DNA from: Bombus terrestris
Lineage: Eukaryota > Arthropoda > Insecta > Hymenoptera > Apidae
Assembly: GCF_910591885.1 (NCBI RefSeq)
Contig: NC_063273.1
Location: 2,852,001 to 2,916,000, forward strand
Length of the DNA: 64,000 nt
Reading direction: 5' to 3'
Shown here: positions 48,561-60,957 of the stretch, piece by piece
How the letters are laid out: the number at the start of each line of letters is the position of its first letter
How positions within the stretch are numbered: position 1 is the first letter of the stretch
Translations under genes and position numbers: made by a program
Notes under the pieces: generated by a model
Databases searched by the model: none
Seen by the model: the letters and a program-made list of their open reading frames with translations, nothing else
Told to the model about the DNA's origin: nothing

Positions 48561-49937
48561 GCCTAAATTTGAACGCAGGCAACGAATTTAGCATCGGTCA
48601 ACCGGGCTTGTTTAGAGGCAGGTTTGACGCGATTTCACGAACCTTGGTTTTCGATGAATCGATGGAAAATCGTACTTGGTGGATGTTATCGTGGAAATCG
48701 ATGAATCTGACTACGTTATAAAATAACGCCCTGTGAAGTGGGACCACAGCGAGGACTCGATTTAACAGCCGATTATGCCGAACGATTAGCAAAGCTCGTG
48801 GATGTTATAAACGATAGATTTACAGGATTTAAGAGTTGATATCTGCGGATTAGAATTTGAGATATAATCCGCACTCGACGCGCTGTGATTACTGATAATG
48901 TGCTCAGCGTTATTTCATATTTACGCGACAGCTTGAAAATATTGCGAACGTAAACGACCAAAAGTAGCTATGTGAATATACGTACGATATTCCGTAGGGA
49001 CGTTTTCGAAAAAGTAAGATGAATTTAGGTTTAAGAACGTCGATGAATTTTTCAAACGCTAAATCACGTTAAAAACATTCCATCTATTCTCGTATTGTCG
49101 TGGAATATTTTCTTAATTAGAGCTAATTTGATCCGATGAATGACCATCTCTCGATCGTGTGTATCCAAAGGAGTCAATATTTGTCCGACTTGGAGAAATG
49201 TGTACTTAGCTCGTGCAAGCTTCTTGAAGCTTGTTTGGGTCGATAATTCGTGCTCGATGCTAATCGAACACCTATCAATCGTTCCCATGGTTGGTTTATC
49301 GCCTTTTCGCTTGGCGGGGCGTTCGATCAGTCCAATTTGAGAAGCAACAGAAACCAAAAAAGATTAAATTAAGAAGAGAATGAACTTTTCATTTCCGCTT
49401 GAAACGAACATGAATCATCATCATGGAAGATTAAACATAGTTTTAGCCGACGTAACAATAATGAGATCGAGCAGTTCGTTCTTCATCATGGTGCGTTTGT
49501 AAATGAACGAATGATTAACATCAAATTCGCTGGAATATCGTGAACAGCCATCGACGCGATACCACGTTGCGCCCATCCGCTGAAATTTGTCTATGAATTT
49601 TGTCATGAAGCACGCCAACTGAATTTTATTCTGAATACGAGCCTAAATTAGTATCGTACAATTCCTGTGGCGCTTTATTAGTACGCGAATGTTAAAAGAG
49701 GAAGTTAGAAGGGAAATTTTAGATGAGGAATTCAAAGGGAATATTAAAGGACAGGATTCGTTGAAATTAGAAAATCAGGTGATTTTTTAATTTGTTATTC
49801 AAAATTACGTACCACGTAAACAATAATTTTCATCTGCGAATGAAGTTTGCAAAAATTTTCATTAAAAAAAGACTATTGGCAAAATTTTTTTTAGAACAGT
49901 TATTTACAGTTAGTTAGTTTAGAAATGCGAGATACAT
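48561..49937. other. Mixed to AT-rich non-coding DNA
   Basis: No supported gene. It contains a perfect 8-bp inverted repeat at 49216-49233, and its last 150 bp may be a decayed extra unit of the adjacent 158-bp repeat. Confidence 0.5.
49216..49233. repeat. Short perfect inverted repeat
   Basis: Arms caagcttc and gaagcttg with a 2-bp spacer. Confidence 0.55.
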
Positions 49938-50360
49938 CGGAATACTAATTACATAGAATTGAATGAATCGAATGAAAGAGACTTCTATGATAAAATATGG
50001 AAAACAATTTTCGTTCAAGTATAAAGAAAGCAACATTTTTTACTCTGTAACACAAAAGAATATTAAACAAAGATTTAACAGCAAAAAGATTTGAAATCGG
50101 CATATTAATTGAACAGCGTTAAAGTAAGTCCAGGGGAAGAAGAAATTTTCATAGTAAAATACAAACAAAATTTTCCATTCTAAAGTATAAAGGATATTCA
50201 GAAAAATGTTTGGAGGTGGTTATTACTGAGGAAATCGGAAAAACTTGAAGTAATTGGAATAGTAATTATACAGGGTTAAATAAATCGAACGAAAGAAGTT
50301 TCGATGGTAAAATGTGGAAGTAGCAAGAAGACAAACAAAAATTATTCAAACCATGAAACG
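49938..50360. repeat. Diverged tandem repeat, period ~158 bp, three units
   Basis: Three copies begin near 49938, 50098 and 50255. Shared anchors include ggaatactaatt / cggcatattaatt / ggaatagtaatt, then a gaatcgaatgaaag or aatcgaacgaaag word and a tgataaaatatgga / tagtaaaatac / tggtaaaatgtgga word. Units are strongly diverged. A partial earlier unit around 49780-49937 is possible. No coding potential or terminal repeats. Confidence 0.6.
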
Positions 50361-50920
50361 CGTTTGTTCGACTCGCAAATCTTCCACGTAATTAACATTC
50401 TTCCAGGAAAGAAAAAGAGAACCAGGCGAAAACGTTCCGGCTGATAAATGCAAATCCCGTTGGCTCGGCTATTTCGCGAGATGTCTCGCAATTATAAGGT
50501 AATCAGAATATAAACCTACCGTGCAAAACAATAATTTAATGCGTACAGAACAACGGTATCACGGTGCCCGGTTGCCTGTCTCCCGGTTGGTGCAATGTAA
50601 ATTGTTAATTTTAATTCGACTGCTCGTTATTCTACCTAAAAATCCTGATATTGTCTAAAATTTTACAAAGGACCATCGTCATTCGTGCAGCGAGTTTTCT
50701 CACAAACCTCTTACACCAAAATCAAATTTTTATCTCGTGAATCAATATCATCGAACGAAATGCACGAAAGGTTGTAACTTTCGTTTAAAGACTTAACTTT
50801 TCTATCGAGCAACAGACAGTAACTGTCTTCACTGATCGAAGATCGTGCTTTAATTGTGTTGATATCCGCGACGAGGAAAATTAACGAGATTCATCAAGAG
50901 GTCCAATCCGTACAAACGTT
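50361..50920. other. Mixed non-coding DNA
   Basis: No gene, repeat or RNA feature seen. Confidence 0.55.
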
Positions 50921-51650
50921 CATAGCTCGTCGTATTACGCACGTATGAACAGCTATGAACTTCTCTCTAACGGTAGTCTCTCTGTGGCTCTATCTCTGCC
51001 TCCCTTCACGGCCCTGCAGCCTGTAGTGCACGGGCGCGTGTAAAATTTAACGAAATTTAAAGGGCTGGTTTGTGAGCTTCGATAATTATAATTATGCCAC
51101 AGCCGCGTGTAATTATCCCTGGATTTCCATCGGTACGCTCAATGGCGATGCGTTGGCACGCGCGCGCACGCCTCGCTTTCGAAACGTCAAGAAATTATAT
51201 AATCGTGAAATTCGCGAATACAATGAAACACGTCAGTCTCGTGTATCCGTTCAATGACGCGAAAGGAAGAGAACTCGTTTCAACCGAGGCCGTCCTCCTC
51301 GTTTTTCCCCTTTCCCCCACTATCATGCTTTTTTTCTAGTTTGGTCCATTTCAACGCTTTCCTTCGACCAGGTTACTCTTCCATTTCGTTTGCTCATTTC
51401 ACCGGGTTGGACGTTTTGATCGAGGAACACGGGGAATATTGGCGAAACGACGGGGAACAGTTTACGCGGACGAACGCGTTGTACAGAGAAGTTTGTATTG
51501 GCGTCGTTTAGTTTCGAAGTCGTTAATTGCAGTAGTTTGCAGATTTAGTAGAAAACTGCCACTTGGGGGGCTGTTTCATGGTACGCAACGAACGGAACTA
51601 GAAACGCGAACCGTCATGCGAACGGTTTTATGATAACGTAGCTCACGGTA
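50921..51650. other. CpG-rich block
   Basis: CpG-rich, with a gcgcgcgcacg run near 51160 and overlapping + frames (51072-51633) that are not recognised. Confidence 0.4.
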
Positions 51651-53080
51651 TCAGTTTTATTCTTCTTTAATATCCGATCTTTTCAATCGTTCGTTTTATC
51701 CCAAGTCGTAAATTGCCGAAAAACAATGGCCTGGCGAGCTTTCGACGCTTAAAACTAAGGAAATTTGCCGACATTAAACTCTCGGAAGCAAAAGTCCGCG
51801 TGCATGGATAACGAGCGGGGTTACTCTAGCTGCGGGTTGAAAATCCACGAAGCGAAAAGCATCTGCATCGATGATGCGTTAAATGGTCGACAGCGCACAA
51901 TTACGAGACGAGAGGTGCACCGTCTAACGAAGTTCCTGCCGAATTTCACGTAATTGTTTGATATGGTCGAGGAAAACTGCCGCGAGAAACATAAATTATC
52001 GTCGAGAGACATTGAAATAGCGCTCGCGACGTGGTCGAACAAGAGGCTACACGAGAGAAGAACGTATATTCCGCGTAGGAGCTTGGCGACCCTGGCGCGT
52101 CGAGAGGCGCGCGTCGACGCGACGAAAGCGTTCACCTCCAAGCGAGGCACGTGATCGATCGGACGTAGTCGCGATCGGTCGCATCGAAGTCAATGGGAAC
52201 GGCGGGAACGGCGTTTCGTACGTTCGACTCGTGGAAAACAGATGGCCAAGTATTTGCACCTCTCCCGCCCTCTACGCCGATACGGGGTTGGCCGTGTTTT
52301 CCGGACGCGCGGGGCGAGTGAAGAAGATGGAATTCTCAGGCGAGCGGAAAAAGGAAGAACGGGAAAAAGCAGGCAGGGGAAAAAAAGGGTGGAAATGAAA
52401 GGTAAAAAAAAATTTGGGGAAAAAAGAAAGGTAGTCGACGACGAACAGGTTGGAAGGGATTGAACGAGAGTTTTGCGCAGGATACGTTGCAATGGTGGGG
52501 AGCGGCTGGAGGGAAAAAGACGAGCGATTCGGAGAAGCAACGATGAGGTGGGGGTGTAGGATGGTGTAGCGATCGGTGCACGAAGGCGGGAGAGGGGTAG
52601 GCAAAGCAAAAAGAAAGACAGAAAGAGGCGTGCAGCGACGGTATCGGGGGAAGGAAACTGAACAACGCAAGTCAATCGTGCGTCTCTTAATAGAAAAGTG
52701 GGGTCGATTTATGGGTTATAGGTAAACTCTGCACTCACCCCTCTGGATCATCGAGCCCGTGTCCCTCCACCCGGCATCGACACCCCCTTTCTACATCGCC
52801 TACACACGTCCAGTAGCGGCCACCGATCGGCCGGCAGATATCGCTCTTTCGTTTCCCATCGACACTATCCCCCTTTTTGTCAACCGCGTACTCTCCGCGG
52901 CCCTGACCGACTGCCACGTGAGAAAACTTGCACGTGATGCGCGAACGCGCGCAAGAACCCGATCTCGAGGAATCCTCTGGAGAGGAAACACCGCCAGAGA
53001 TCCGGCGATTTCTGCTTGCCCGGAAATTTAAGTGTGTCTGTGGAATTTGGGATTATCGCCTCGTTTCGAGGATATTTCAG
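51651..53080. other. CpG-rich block with purine-rich tract
   Basis: The + strand is purine-rich at 52318-52660 and briefly pyrimidine-rich at 52733-52815. The minus frames at 52190-52675 are Ser/Pro/Phe-rich artefacts. A minus-strand frame (52735-52917) runs open to a GTGAGTG donor-like string near 52730-52737, but no family is recognised. Confidence 0.4.
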
Positions 53081-54170
53081 TTATTTGTTGTTTCACCGTT
53101 ATTAGTTAAATATGTTGGGATAGATTACGCGGACTTAGTTAGGTCAAGTTTTCGTTCTGTTCGATTTTGAATACAGGGAATTATCGAATACACGGCGATA
53201 TCATTAGGACATTTAATTGTTATTAGACTGCGGATATTTATGCATTTTAATATTGTTGTGAATATAACAAGAGAAATGAAATGTCTTATGCGTATGTTTC
53301 TACTTTTAGGCGTTAGGCACAGAAGCACATAAATATTCGCAGTTTAATTATTATGAAATGATAGTTTTGTAATTACGTGTTGGGAATATGAAAAGTGAAC
53401 AGAACGGATTAGAAAGTCGTGAATTTGTTGGTTATATTTCTAACATTATGGAAAATGTGATTCGGCGATTTTATGGAATTTGGCGTATTAATTATCTCGT
53501 TTAATCAAATTCGTTATAAGCGAAACTGCTTACAGAAAGGGAAGAAAATTGAAAAGGAAATTAAAGTTAATTAGATGATATTATCTATATCACGAAAGCA
53601 ATTCGGTAATTCTATTAAATATCTACTTTCATTTCAAATACTTTCTGACGTTTAGGATGCCAAATTTATCTAAAGATAACTGAAAATTATATTCAGTTTA
53701 ATCTATGTATCATGCTTCCTTTCCAAATGGCCTTCCTTTCCATATTTAACAAAAACTACTAGTAATAAAGCAACGTATTAATATAAGCAAAGACAAAATG
53801 AAAAAATATGATTAATAAGTTTCACCATATTTATATCGTAATACATCGAAAACTCCGTTTACATTTAAAAAATGTCATCAAGCTATCAAATGTATTAATG
53901 GAAGCTCTTTAGGAATAACAAAAAATTGTTAATGTTAATTTGGACACTCTTTAAATTTAAATATTTGCCCTCATTAGCTGTATAGTTAACTATCCTTTAA
54001 TTATAATACGTTTCAAATCATGCATCTCTCATTTACATTAGGAAGATGGAACTACCAGATGTATCGATACGAAGAGATAAATTCCACGAAGAATATTTAA
54101 ATGACTCCCAAATCCTCTAAGAAATTATCTAACAAATAAATCGTACAATGACACAAAAGTTCGTCCACTG
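53081..54170. other. AT-rich non-coding stretch
   Basis: AT-rich; nothing seen. Confidence 0.6.
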
Positions 54171-55050
54171 TTCGAATTTTACTTAAAACGCTACAATTTC
54201 GGCCCACCAAAGAAAGTTAGGCTATCTAAACGCAAGTCCAAGTCGCGATGTATTCGCGGCGGGGTTGATTAATAGTCGCGTCCCAATTTCCGTGGTGGTC
54301 GCGTTTCCGCAAATGAAGCGTGCCGCGTGGCCGACGTTATACTATTTAAAAGGCAAACAATTGAAACGTATGCGCCCACGCACGCGAAACGAGCACGACA
54401 ACACTAAAAAGGGAATGGTGCGGAGATACTGGACGTATAAAGAATGAAAAAAGGAATGAAAAAAAGAAAGAAAGAAAAAATACAAAACACGAAACGGAAA
54501 AAGAGCAGAAAATAGTAGTCAGACTAGAATGAGACTAGCCAGAATTTCTCCCCTAGAAAATTTGTCCTGCCAAGAGACGGCTATGATATGCGGACACATT
54601 TTTGCAATCGTTACGATTCGCCGGGACGCTGATCGCGTATTACGAACGCAGCAAGCTGTGTAATTCTCCTTGGTCCGGAGTTATAATTAGTTGAATTTCC
54701 GAGATTTCGAATTCACCAGGAAAGGAGACTCGCCGTTCCCGCCGGTATTCCCTGTAATTTTTTTGTAATGTGCGCGCGATTGCGTGCACCGTGTATCGCC
54801 GGTGCAGGGCGGGAGCCATGACTGCGCTCTTTTTTCAGGAATACGCGATACACGCGCAGGAAAAATTAGCTCGTGAGAATGGCCACGGGGTTTCGATCTT
54901 CGTTTATGGCTCGCGCCGCCGTTGATGGAGGGAGTAATCGATTAACGATCGGGGAAATTTTGTTGTCACAGGTCGTACGCCGTGAATTTGTAGAGACGTA
55001 ACGAGGTTGTTCGTGCAGGGTTTCAGTGAGAAGTTGTAAAGATGATGGAT
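54171..55050. other. CpG-rich block with a GAAA repeat
   Basis: CpG-rich on both sides of an A/G-rich simple repeat (54441-54481). Short frames only. Confidence 0.45.
54441..54481. repeat. A-rich (GAAA)n simple repeat
   Basis: About 40 bp of A/G with a gaaagaaagaaa core. Confidence 0.75.
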
Positions 55051-55790
55051 TCAATTTGCCTGGAAATATGAATAATAATGTTCGAAATACGAGTAGCAGT
55101 TCCCTACGCTAGCTAAAACGAATTCAAGGAAATCAGAATTTGAATTATTAAATAATTGGACGTGGACGATGCGAAGTAGAAGTAAAGAACAAAAGTAAGA
55201 CTAAACTTGCCTACATTTATTTCAATATTGTGCCCAGTTCTTGGAATTATTTCGCATTAGATTAATTATAGCAACAACCAATTTATAAATTTATGGCTAT
55301 CAAATCTTCTTTATAATTTTATCGACATTTACGATTTTAGATATATGAAGATTACGTTTTAGTTGGAAGAATAAAAAACGAGCTATATAAATAATCAGCC
55401 TCGCACTGAAACTAATCGATACAACGATAGTTTAAGAATAACGATATTGAATTGTTACCTGCGCTAATTTGACGAGTGCATGTTAGGATTTGAAAATTTA
55501 ACAAACCACTTCCTCTTTGTATTTTTGGAAATGAAGGATAGTTTTTAATACGCTTTAAATTCCGATAATAATTTTTATTCCATTTCGTTAATCGATTTCT
55601 TTCTTTTTCTCTGTTATATCGGTTACAATATTCCTCCGAATCTACATCTAAAATTTACGATCCAAACTCTAGTAACTAATCAATTAACAAGCAAAAGATT
55701 CTATTTTATTGAGAACTGTGTATCAATCTTTTCGTATCGCGTATACGTTTAGAGTACCGCAACATCGAACAAATTACCCTCAATACACCG
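55051..55790. other. AT-rich non-coding stretch
   Basis: AT-rich; nothing seen. Confidence 0.6.
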
Positions 55791-57451
55791 AGAAGATATG
55801 TGTAGATAATTTGAAAACGCATAGGGATATTACTCCCCTAAATGGAGACGCCCGGAGAGTGACACGTAGAACAGAATAGACATTAAACGGACATTTCCAT
55901 CGGTGCCTGATGTAACCCGTAACGTGGACGCATAATTTCCAAAAATACATCTATTCCCCGTGCACGACCACTATCAGCTATCTACAAACATTAGCGATAA
56001 TTATCATTATTGCTAATTGATGTATACGCAGAATTATATCATTCTGATTGATCCGTTCCACATCAAAGCGGCGGTCATGAATGAGTAACAAAAACAGGCA
56101 GCCTCTCGTCCGCCACTCCCCCTACTCACGCTGATGTCACGGAAGAATCCTGACGAAACATAAATAATCAGCCCGGACGCGCGAGCAATCGAATTAATGA
56201 CAATACCAACGGTTCGGTGCCCGTTAGAATCGCGTTATCAACGAGAGCGATCAAGGTATCAACCGGTTACCGGTTTCTAATTTTGTATGCAAATCTGTCA
56301 CGACCGACTAATTGAATCGAACGTAACGCACGAAATTTATCCGGCTGATCGAGGTCCCTGGAATGCACGATTCTCGAAAGAGAGGAACGGGAAGACCGGC
56401 TACGATACAGCAGGTGCAGGACTTTTTACTACCGGTCGACGTGAAAAATTCGTAACGAAGTAATCGAAGTTAAGCGACGACAAAGGAGATAAAATTCGAA
56501 ACTTTCACGATCGAATTGAAAATGCTCGTAGACGGAAGAAGGCGAGGAGAAAACGGGACGTAGAAGGTTTTCATCGCTGATTAAAATAACACCACGATCA
56601 GACGAAGGTACACGGTGAAAATAAAGAACGAAGAACGTAACGAGACTGCGAGGCGTCGATCGACGAGAAGCTCTCGCGATCCGGAGACTAATAACCCGAT
56701 TTCCTGTAAATTTCGCGCCGGCCGGCCGCTTCTTTTTTCCCTAGGAAATAACCGGTTTAATCAGGGACGGCTTCCTTCCCGTGCTATTTGCACGAAATTT
56801 CGGAGTTTCGAGCCCGCACGATACGTGTGGGTGGCACAGCTGCGCCGAATGCCTGCTAAAATTAGGATGTGCCCGCGTGCGTATATGTGATCGTGTGTCT
56901 GGTCGTGTATACGTGTACGCGCGTTCTACTCGCGCGTTCGTCGTTCCGTGTGTCCGTAGTAAGCTTTTGCGCTCTCTCGGCCGTGCTTCGCCTCTCTCAA
57001 TCCTATCGCGAGCGCGAGCTCACGTACACAGATATACCAGCCTGCTGTACGCTACGCGTCGCCTCCTCTCTTTTTCTCTCGCACTCTCTCTCTGCGAATC
57101 TCGATCTCGCTTCAATCCTCTCTGGCTGCGTGCTTTTTTCTCGTGTGCGCGCACGAAGGTCGGTCGCTGGCCAGGCGCGAGGACGAGGCGAGCGGAGAGA
57201 AAACGCGAGAGAAAGAGAGAGGCCCGGTGGACTGAGGGAGGAAAAGAAAGGGTACCAGGAGCCGAGAGGGTCGATAGGTGGGCACCGACCACCCCAAAAG
57301 TCCGCGCACCACCGCCACCACCACCCTTCTGCTCTTCCTCGTTCCTCGTTCCTCCTCGTCCTTCCTCTACCGTCGCCTCATCCTACGGCTCACCCTCTGG
57401 CCTCCTCGTGCCCCCTTGGACCAACTGCTGGGGCGGGGGTGCGACGCCCGC
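55791..57451. other. CpG-rich block leading to a candidate promoter
   Basis: CpG-rich with alternating pyrimidine (56890-57140), purine (57170-57262) and pyrimidine (57286-57420) tracts on the + strand. The 225-, 209- and 91-codon + frames here are Arg/Ser/Leu-rich and open in parallel in different frames, so they are not called. The block ends in a G-rich run directly upstream of the TATA-like box at 57452. Confidence 0.4.
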
Positions 57452-57484
57452 TTTATAAATATCTACCGTGGAACGTTAAACAGT
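57452..57484 (+). promoter_or_regulatory. Candidate TATA/initiator core promoter
   Basis: A TATA-like tttataaat (57452-57460) is followed, about 29 nt from its first TATA base, by acagttc, close to the arthropod initiator TCAGTY. The predicted start is the A at 57482. A G-rich run (ctggggcgggggtgcgac) lies directly upstream. The spacing is right for RNA polymerase II. A TATA box plus a degenerate initiator can arise by chance, so this remains a prediction. Confidence 0.35.
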
Positions 57485-57497
57485 TCGCTAGTTACTA

Positions 57498-57653
57498 ATG
57501 AAAAAAGAAATAACGCTTGATATTAGTTGCTGCTGCGCCCTTGCGCGACCATTTGTCGACGAGCCGCGTTCCGCACCGACGAGACGGAAGGGTGGAACGA
57601 CGCTCTTTTCAGTTATTTTCCAGCCGGTAATCGATAGGCAGAGACGCTTTTAA
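57498..57653 (+). other. Candidate 51-codon ORF after the promoter
   Basis: The first ATG after the predicted start (57482) lies only about 16 nt downstream and opens 51 codons beginning MKKEITLDISCCCALARP, with a basic middle and tail. No domain, signal peptide or family is recognised. Its position makes it the natural first ORF of any transcript from this promoter, but it could equally be untranslated leader. Confidence 0.15.
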
Positions 57654-58190
57654 GAATGTGTAAATTAAAAACTCCATAGTTTGAAAAAAGTCGGGTTAAA
57701 CGCTATAGAGCGATTCAATGAAGGAATAACGATGATTCTGAAGTTTCCAGTTATCGTTGTCTATATTGGTTTTGGTGTTTGTTAAACATCGAATTATTTT
57801 ATACAGGCAAACTGTAATGATTCTGATATTTCCTCTTTCTATATTCAGCTTTATTTTTCTTAAAATACTGTTGGATTATTCGTATCAATTACTTTATCTC
57901 GATGATCGTATGACGAAGTTTACTTTAAACGCGTGATTAACTTTGACAAAGGATCCTCGTTAAATAAAAATAAATATTTATCGAGTAAATATCGAGTTGC
58001 TAAATTTCTAGCAGCTTGAGCGATCAATCGATTTAATCTCAACCAAGTTTTCTAATCAAACTTTCGAGTAATCTCGTGCGACGACATATAACGACGGATT
58101 ATGCATATTCTTTAAACGGAACGAAGTTCCGAATTAAAGAGGTATGAATCAAAATTCAGTAAAATACGTGATCGAAAGAAATTATCTTGA
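57654..58190. other. AT-rich non-coding stretch
   Basis: AT-rich; nothing seen. Confidence 0.55.
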
Positions 58191-60040
58191 TTAAAATTCC
58201 AGTGCCGCGCCATCGGGTGACTCGCGAAAAAAGAGCGCAGAGAGCATCGTGTAGGCGCGGTTTCGTAGATGGTGATCGATATCGGGGGCAGAGGGGGCGA
58301 GTTTTTTAACGTCGCCGGCGATAAATGTTAACGACCACGGGACGAGGTACGCGGGGGGAGGCTATTGAAGGGTGGTTACACGTAAGAGTGGCGATAACCG
58401 GCGATAATCTCGTTTGGTAGGATACTTACTTATTCATGCAAATATTTATAATTCACCGTAAGCGTTTTAATTGCATTAGCACAGTAACGAGTACTTGCAC
58501 GCGTTCATTAAGTATGGAAAAATGGCAGGGAATAGGTTGTCGGTGGTTGCCGGTGAATTTTCAAAGGAAAATATTGATCGCGGTGCCCTCTCTAGCGCGT
58601 GTCTTCGCCTCTCGCGAATTTATTTGCACTCGCGCGACGCATTGCACGGAAACAGAGAAGAGACGACGCACGGAGGCGGAATGGAAAGAGAGAAACAAGA
58701 GAAACAGTGAAAAAGACTTGAGCCATAAAAAAATCGGGCAATTTGATCTCTTTCTCCCTCTTGTAGAACACTCAGACCGTACACACGGTCAATTTCATTA
58801 GCCGTGCATTTCGAAAACGGATTTGTTCTTTGTGCCTGGGGTCTGGGTAATAAATTCCGCGGAAATGGAGACGATGGGAAGCGAACGTTACTCTCGAAAC
58901 TCGCCACGCGACGCAAGAAGCATATAGTAATTATTGATACCATTCCCGCCACCGGCATGGTTTAATCATTGTATTGTGATGAAACTGACGCAAGAAGGGA
59001 GGGAAAAAAGAAGAGAATAAATGAGGCGAAAAAAAGTGATACGTAAACGTCAGGCGTACGCGCTGAGTATCTCTATCGGGCAATCGAAGAAAACAACGAT
59101 CAACGGTGGTTCAGCACAGAGATACGTCTTTATTATTAACGCATAAAGAGTCGGTTAATTGGAAATTCATATAAGCGCCTAAAATATGCAAATTCGGGAC
59201 AAAGAAATTCATTTCGAAGTTTAATTAAAAACGAGCGAAGCAAAAAAAAAAAGAAGCGAGAGGAGAGAAAGAAAAAAGAGAGAAAGACAGGAAAACAGGG
59301 AGAGGGAGAGGTGGGATTCCTAGCTATTATGCGTCAAACTTGGCGCACCTGCCTCTCCCTGTCAAATATGCCGCGAAATTAAATCAGGCTCAAAATGTTC
59401 TTGTAATGAGAGTGCCACGGTGAAAAGAAACGAAAGGGCGAGAAAAAAAGTGCTGCACGGTCAGAGTTGTCGAACGCGAGGAATTGCGCTTAAATGCTCG
59501 AACACGGTGCAACGACCACGCGAAGGAGATCCGCTTCCGGTTGAAAGTTCGCGTTACAAAGCGGAACACAGGCTGTTCCGACCACCCGGTGGATTCGAGC
59601 GTGCATGCACATTCGCCCATCCAAGCTCTCGAAGAGAGTTGCGCGAGCGAGCAAGCGAGCGCCATCCCGCTTCGGAGGGCGCTGCCTGACGTCTGAGATT
59701 TAGAAGCCGCAAAATAACAAAAGCTTAAACAATTTCCGCCTACCAAAGCGGGACCATTCTCCATTCTCGTGTCGGACGTCGCGTCATTGTTTGGTCTTGC
59801 AATTCGCGATGAGGAAGGGATGGACTAGTCCAGGGCGTGGAATGAGCAACGGGATGCCACGGTAATATGTTGCAGACATATCGCGCAATATCGCTTTAAA
59901 TAGTACGCCGCGTGGTGCCCTATTAAGAAGGAGACCTGTGTTCTATGCTGGCAACGAGCTCGTGAAATATTTGGCTCGGCGTTTTTTTCTAATGACCGCA
60001 AATGTAGGGTTTTATTCGGCAAGAAAGCGGCGTTAAGCAA
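58191..60040. other. CpG-rich non-coding block
   Basis: CpG-rich with a purine-rich simple stretch at 59230-59320. Frames at 58436-58958 and 59390-59764 overlap on both strands and match nothing known. Confidence 0.4.
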
Positions 60041-60650
60041 CGTTTCAGTATTTTCTTTTTTTTCTTTTTTTCGAGAAATAGATTGAGGTGCCGTGAAATG
60101 AAGCTTTGAATTACGTTTTTATTAATACGTTGCGAAAGCAAGTCTTTTAGCAAAAGAGTTTACACATAAGAATAATTTTGCAGAGGAATTTTCTTCGTAA
60201 GCTCAAAAGGGTAGAATCTTGTGTTCCTAGATTTATACATATATTTTAGGAAAATATTTCTTAGAAAATTAAAGATTAAATCGTTTCAATAACTTAAAAC
60301 TTACACTGCTTTTCATTTACTAAATACTTAAATCGGATGGATTAATTATTGTAGAAACATCGATCAATTTTTTAAGTTCCGCAATACTTCCCGAAAGTAA
60401 CGAAATATATCTTACTAATCCAAGTAACGTAGCAAAAGAAAGTAAATCAATTTTGATACCGATAAAACAATTTCGAGATCATACTACTATTTAGTTATAA
60501 ACCTTTCAATTAATAACTATCAAATCTACTTCGATAAAATAGCAATAATCGTTTGATATATTTCAGCGATATTTCATGAGCATCGATTAACGAAATCTTC
60601 TTGTGATATCTGTAACACAAAGAGGAAAGGAAAAGAAAGCAAAGAAAAGT
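60041..60650. other. AT-rich non-coding stretch
   Basis: AT-rich with a T-rich run at 60051-60071; nothing else seen. Confidence 0.55.
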
Positions 60651-60926
60651 AGAAAAATAAAAAACGGACAAAGCTCACGTCCACTCCAAAAGCACGATCC
60701 TTATCCTCGGCTACTTGTCTGGGGATGTTGCGCGTAAAGTAACTCCGCCGATCTACGTGCGCTGAAATATCAAAAGACCTTCCCCACCCGGCTAAGGGAG
60801 GGACGACGAAGAAGAAGAAAAAGGGGTTGGAGGTCGTCGCGGTGTGTGTCGTTGTGTCTTGCAGTAGCTTCGAGCTACGTTCGTAAGCATGTAGTGGTAT
60901 TAGCAACGTAGAAGCTAGGCAGTATT

Positions 60927-60957
60927 CTCGACAGAGTTGTTGTCGACTCTGTTCGAG
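60927..60957. repeat. Hairpin with 11/12-nt arms
   Basis: Arms ctcgacagagt and actctgttcgag pair with one bulged base around an 8-nt loop. It sits just upstream of the G-rich tract. Too short for a typical microRNA precursor. Confidence 0.55.

Noticed and set aside
56781..57498. 225- and 209-codon + strand open frames
   Set aside because: Two different + frames are open in parallel through CpG and CT-rich DNA, with Arg/Ser/Leu bias and no domain.
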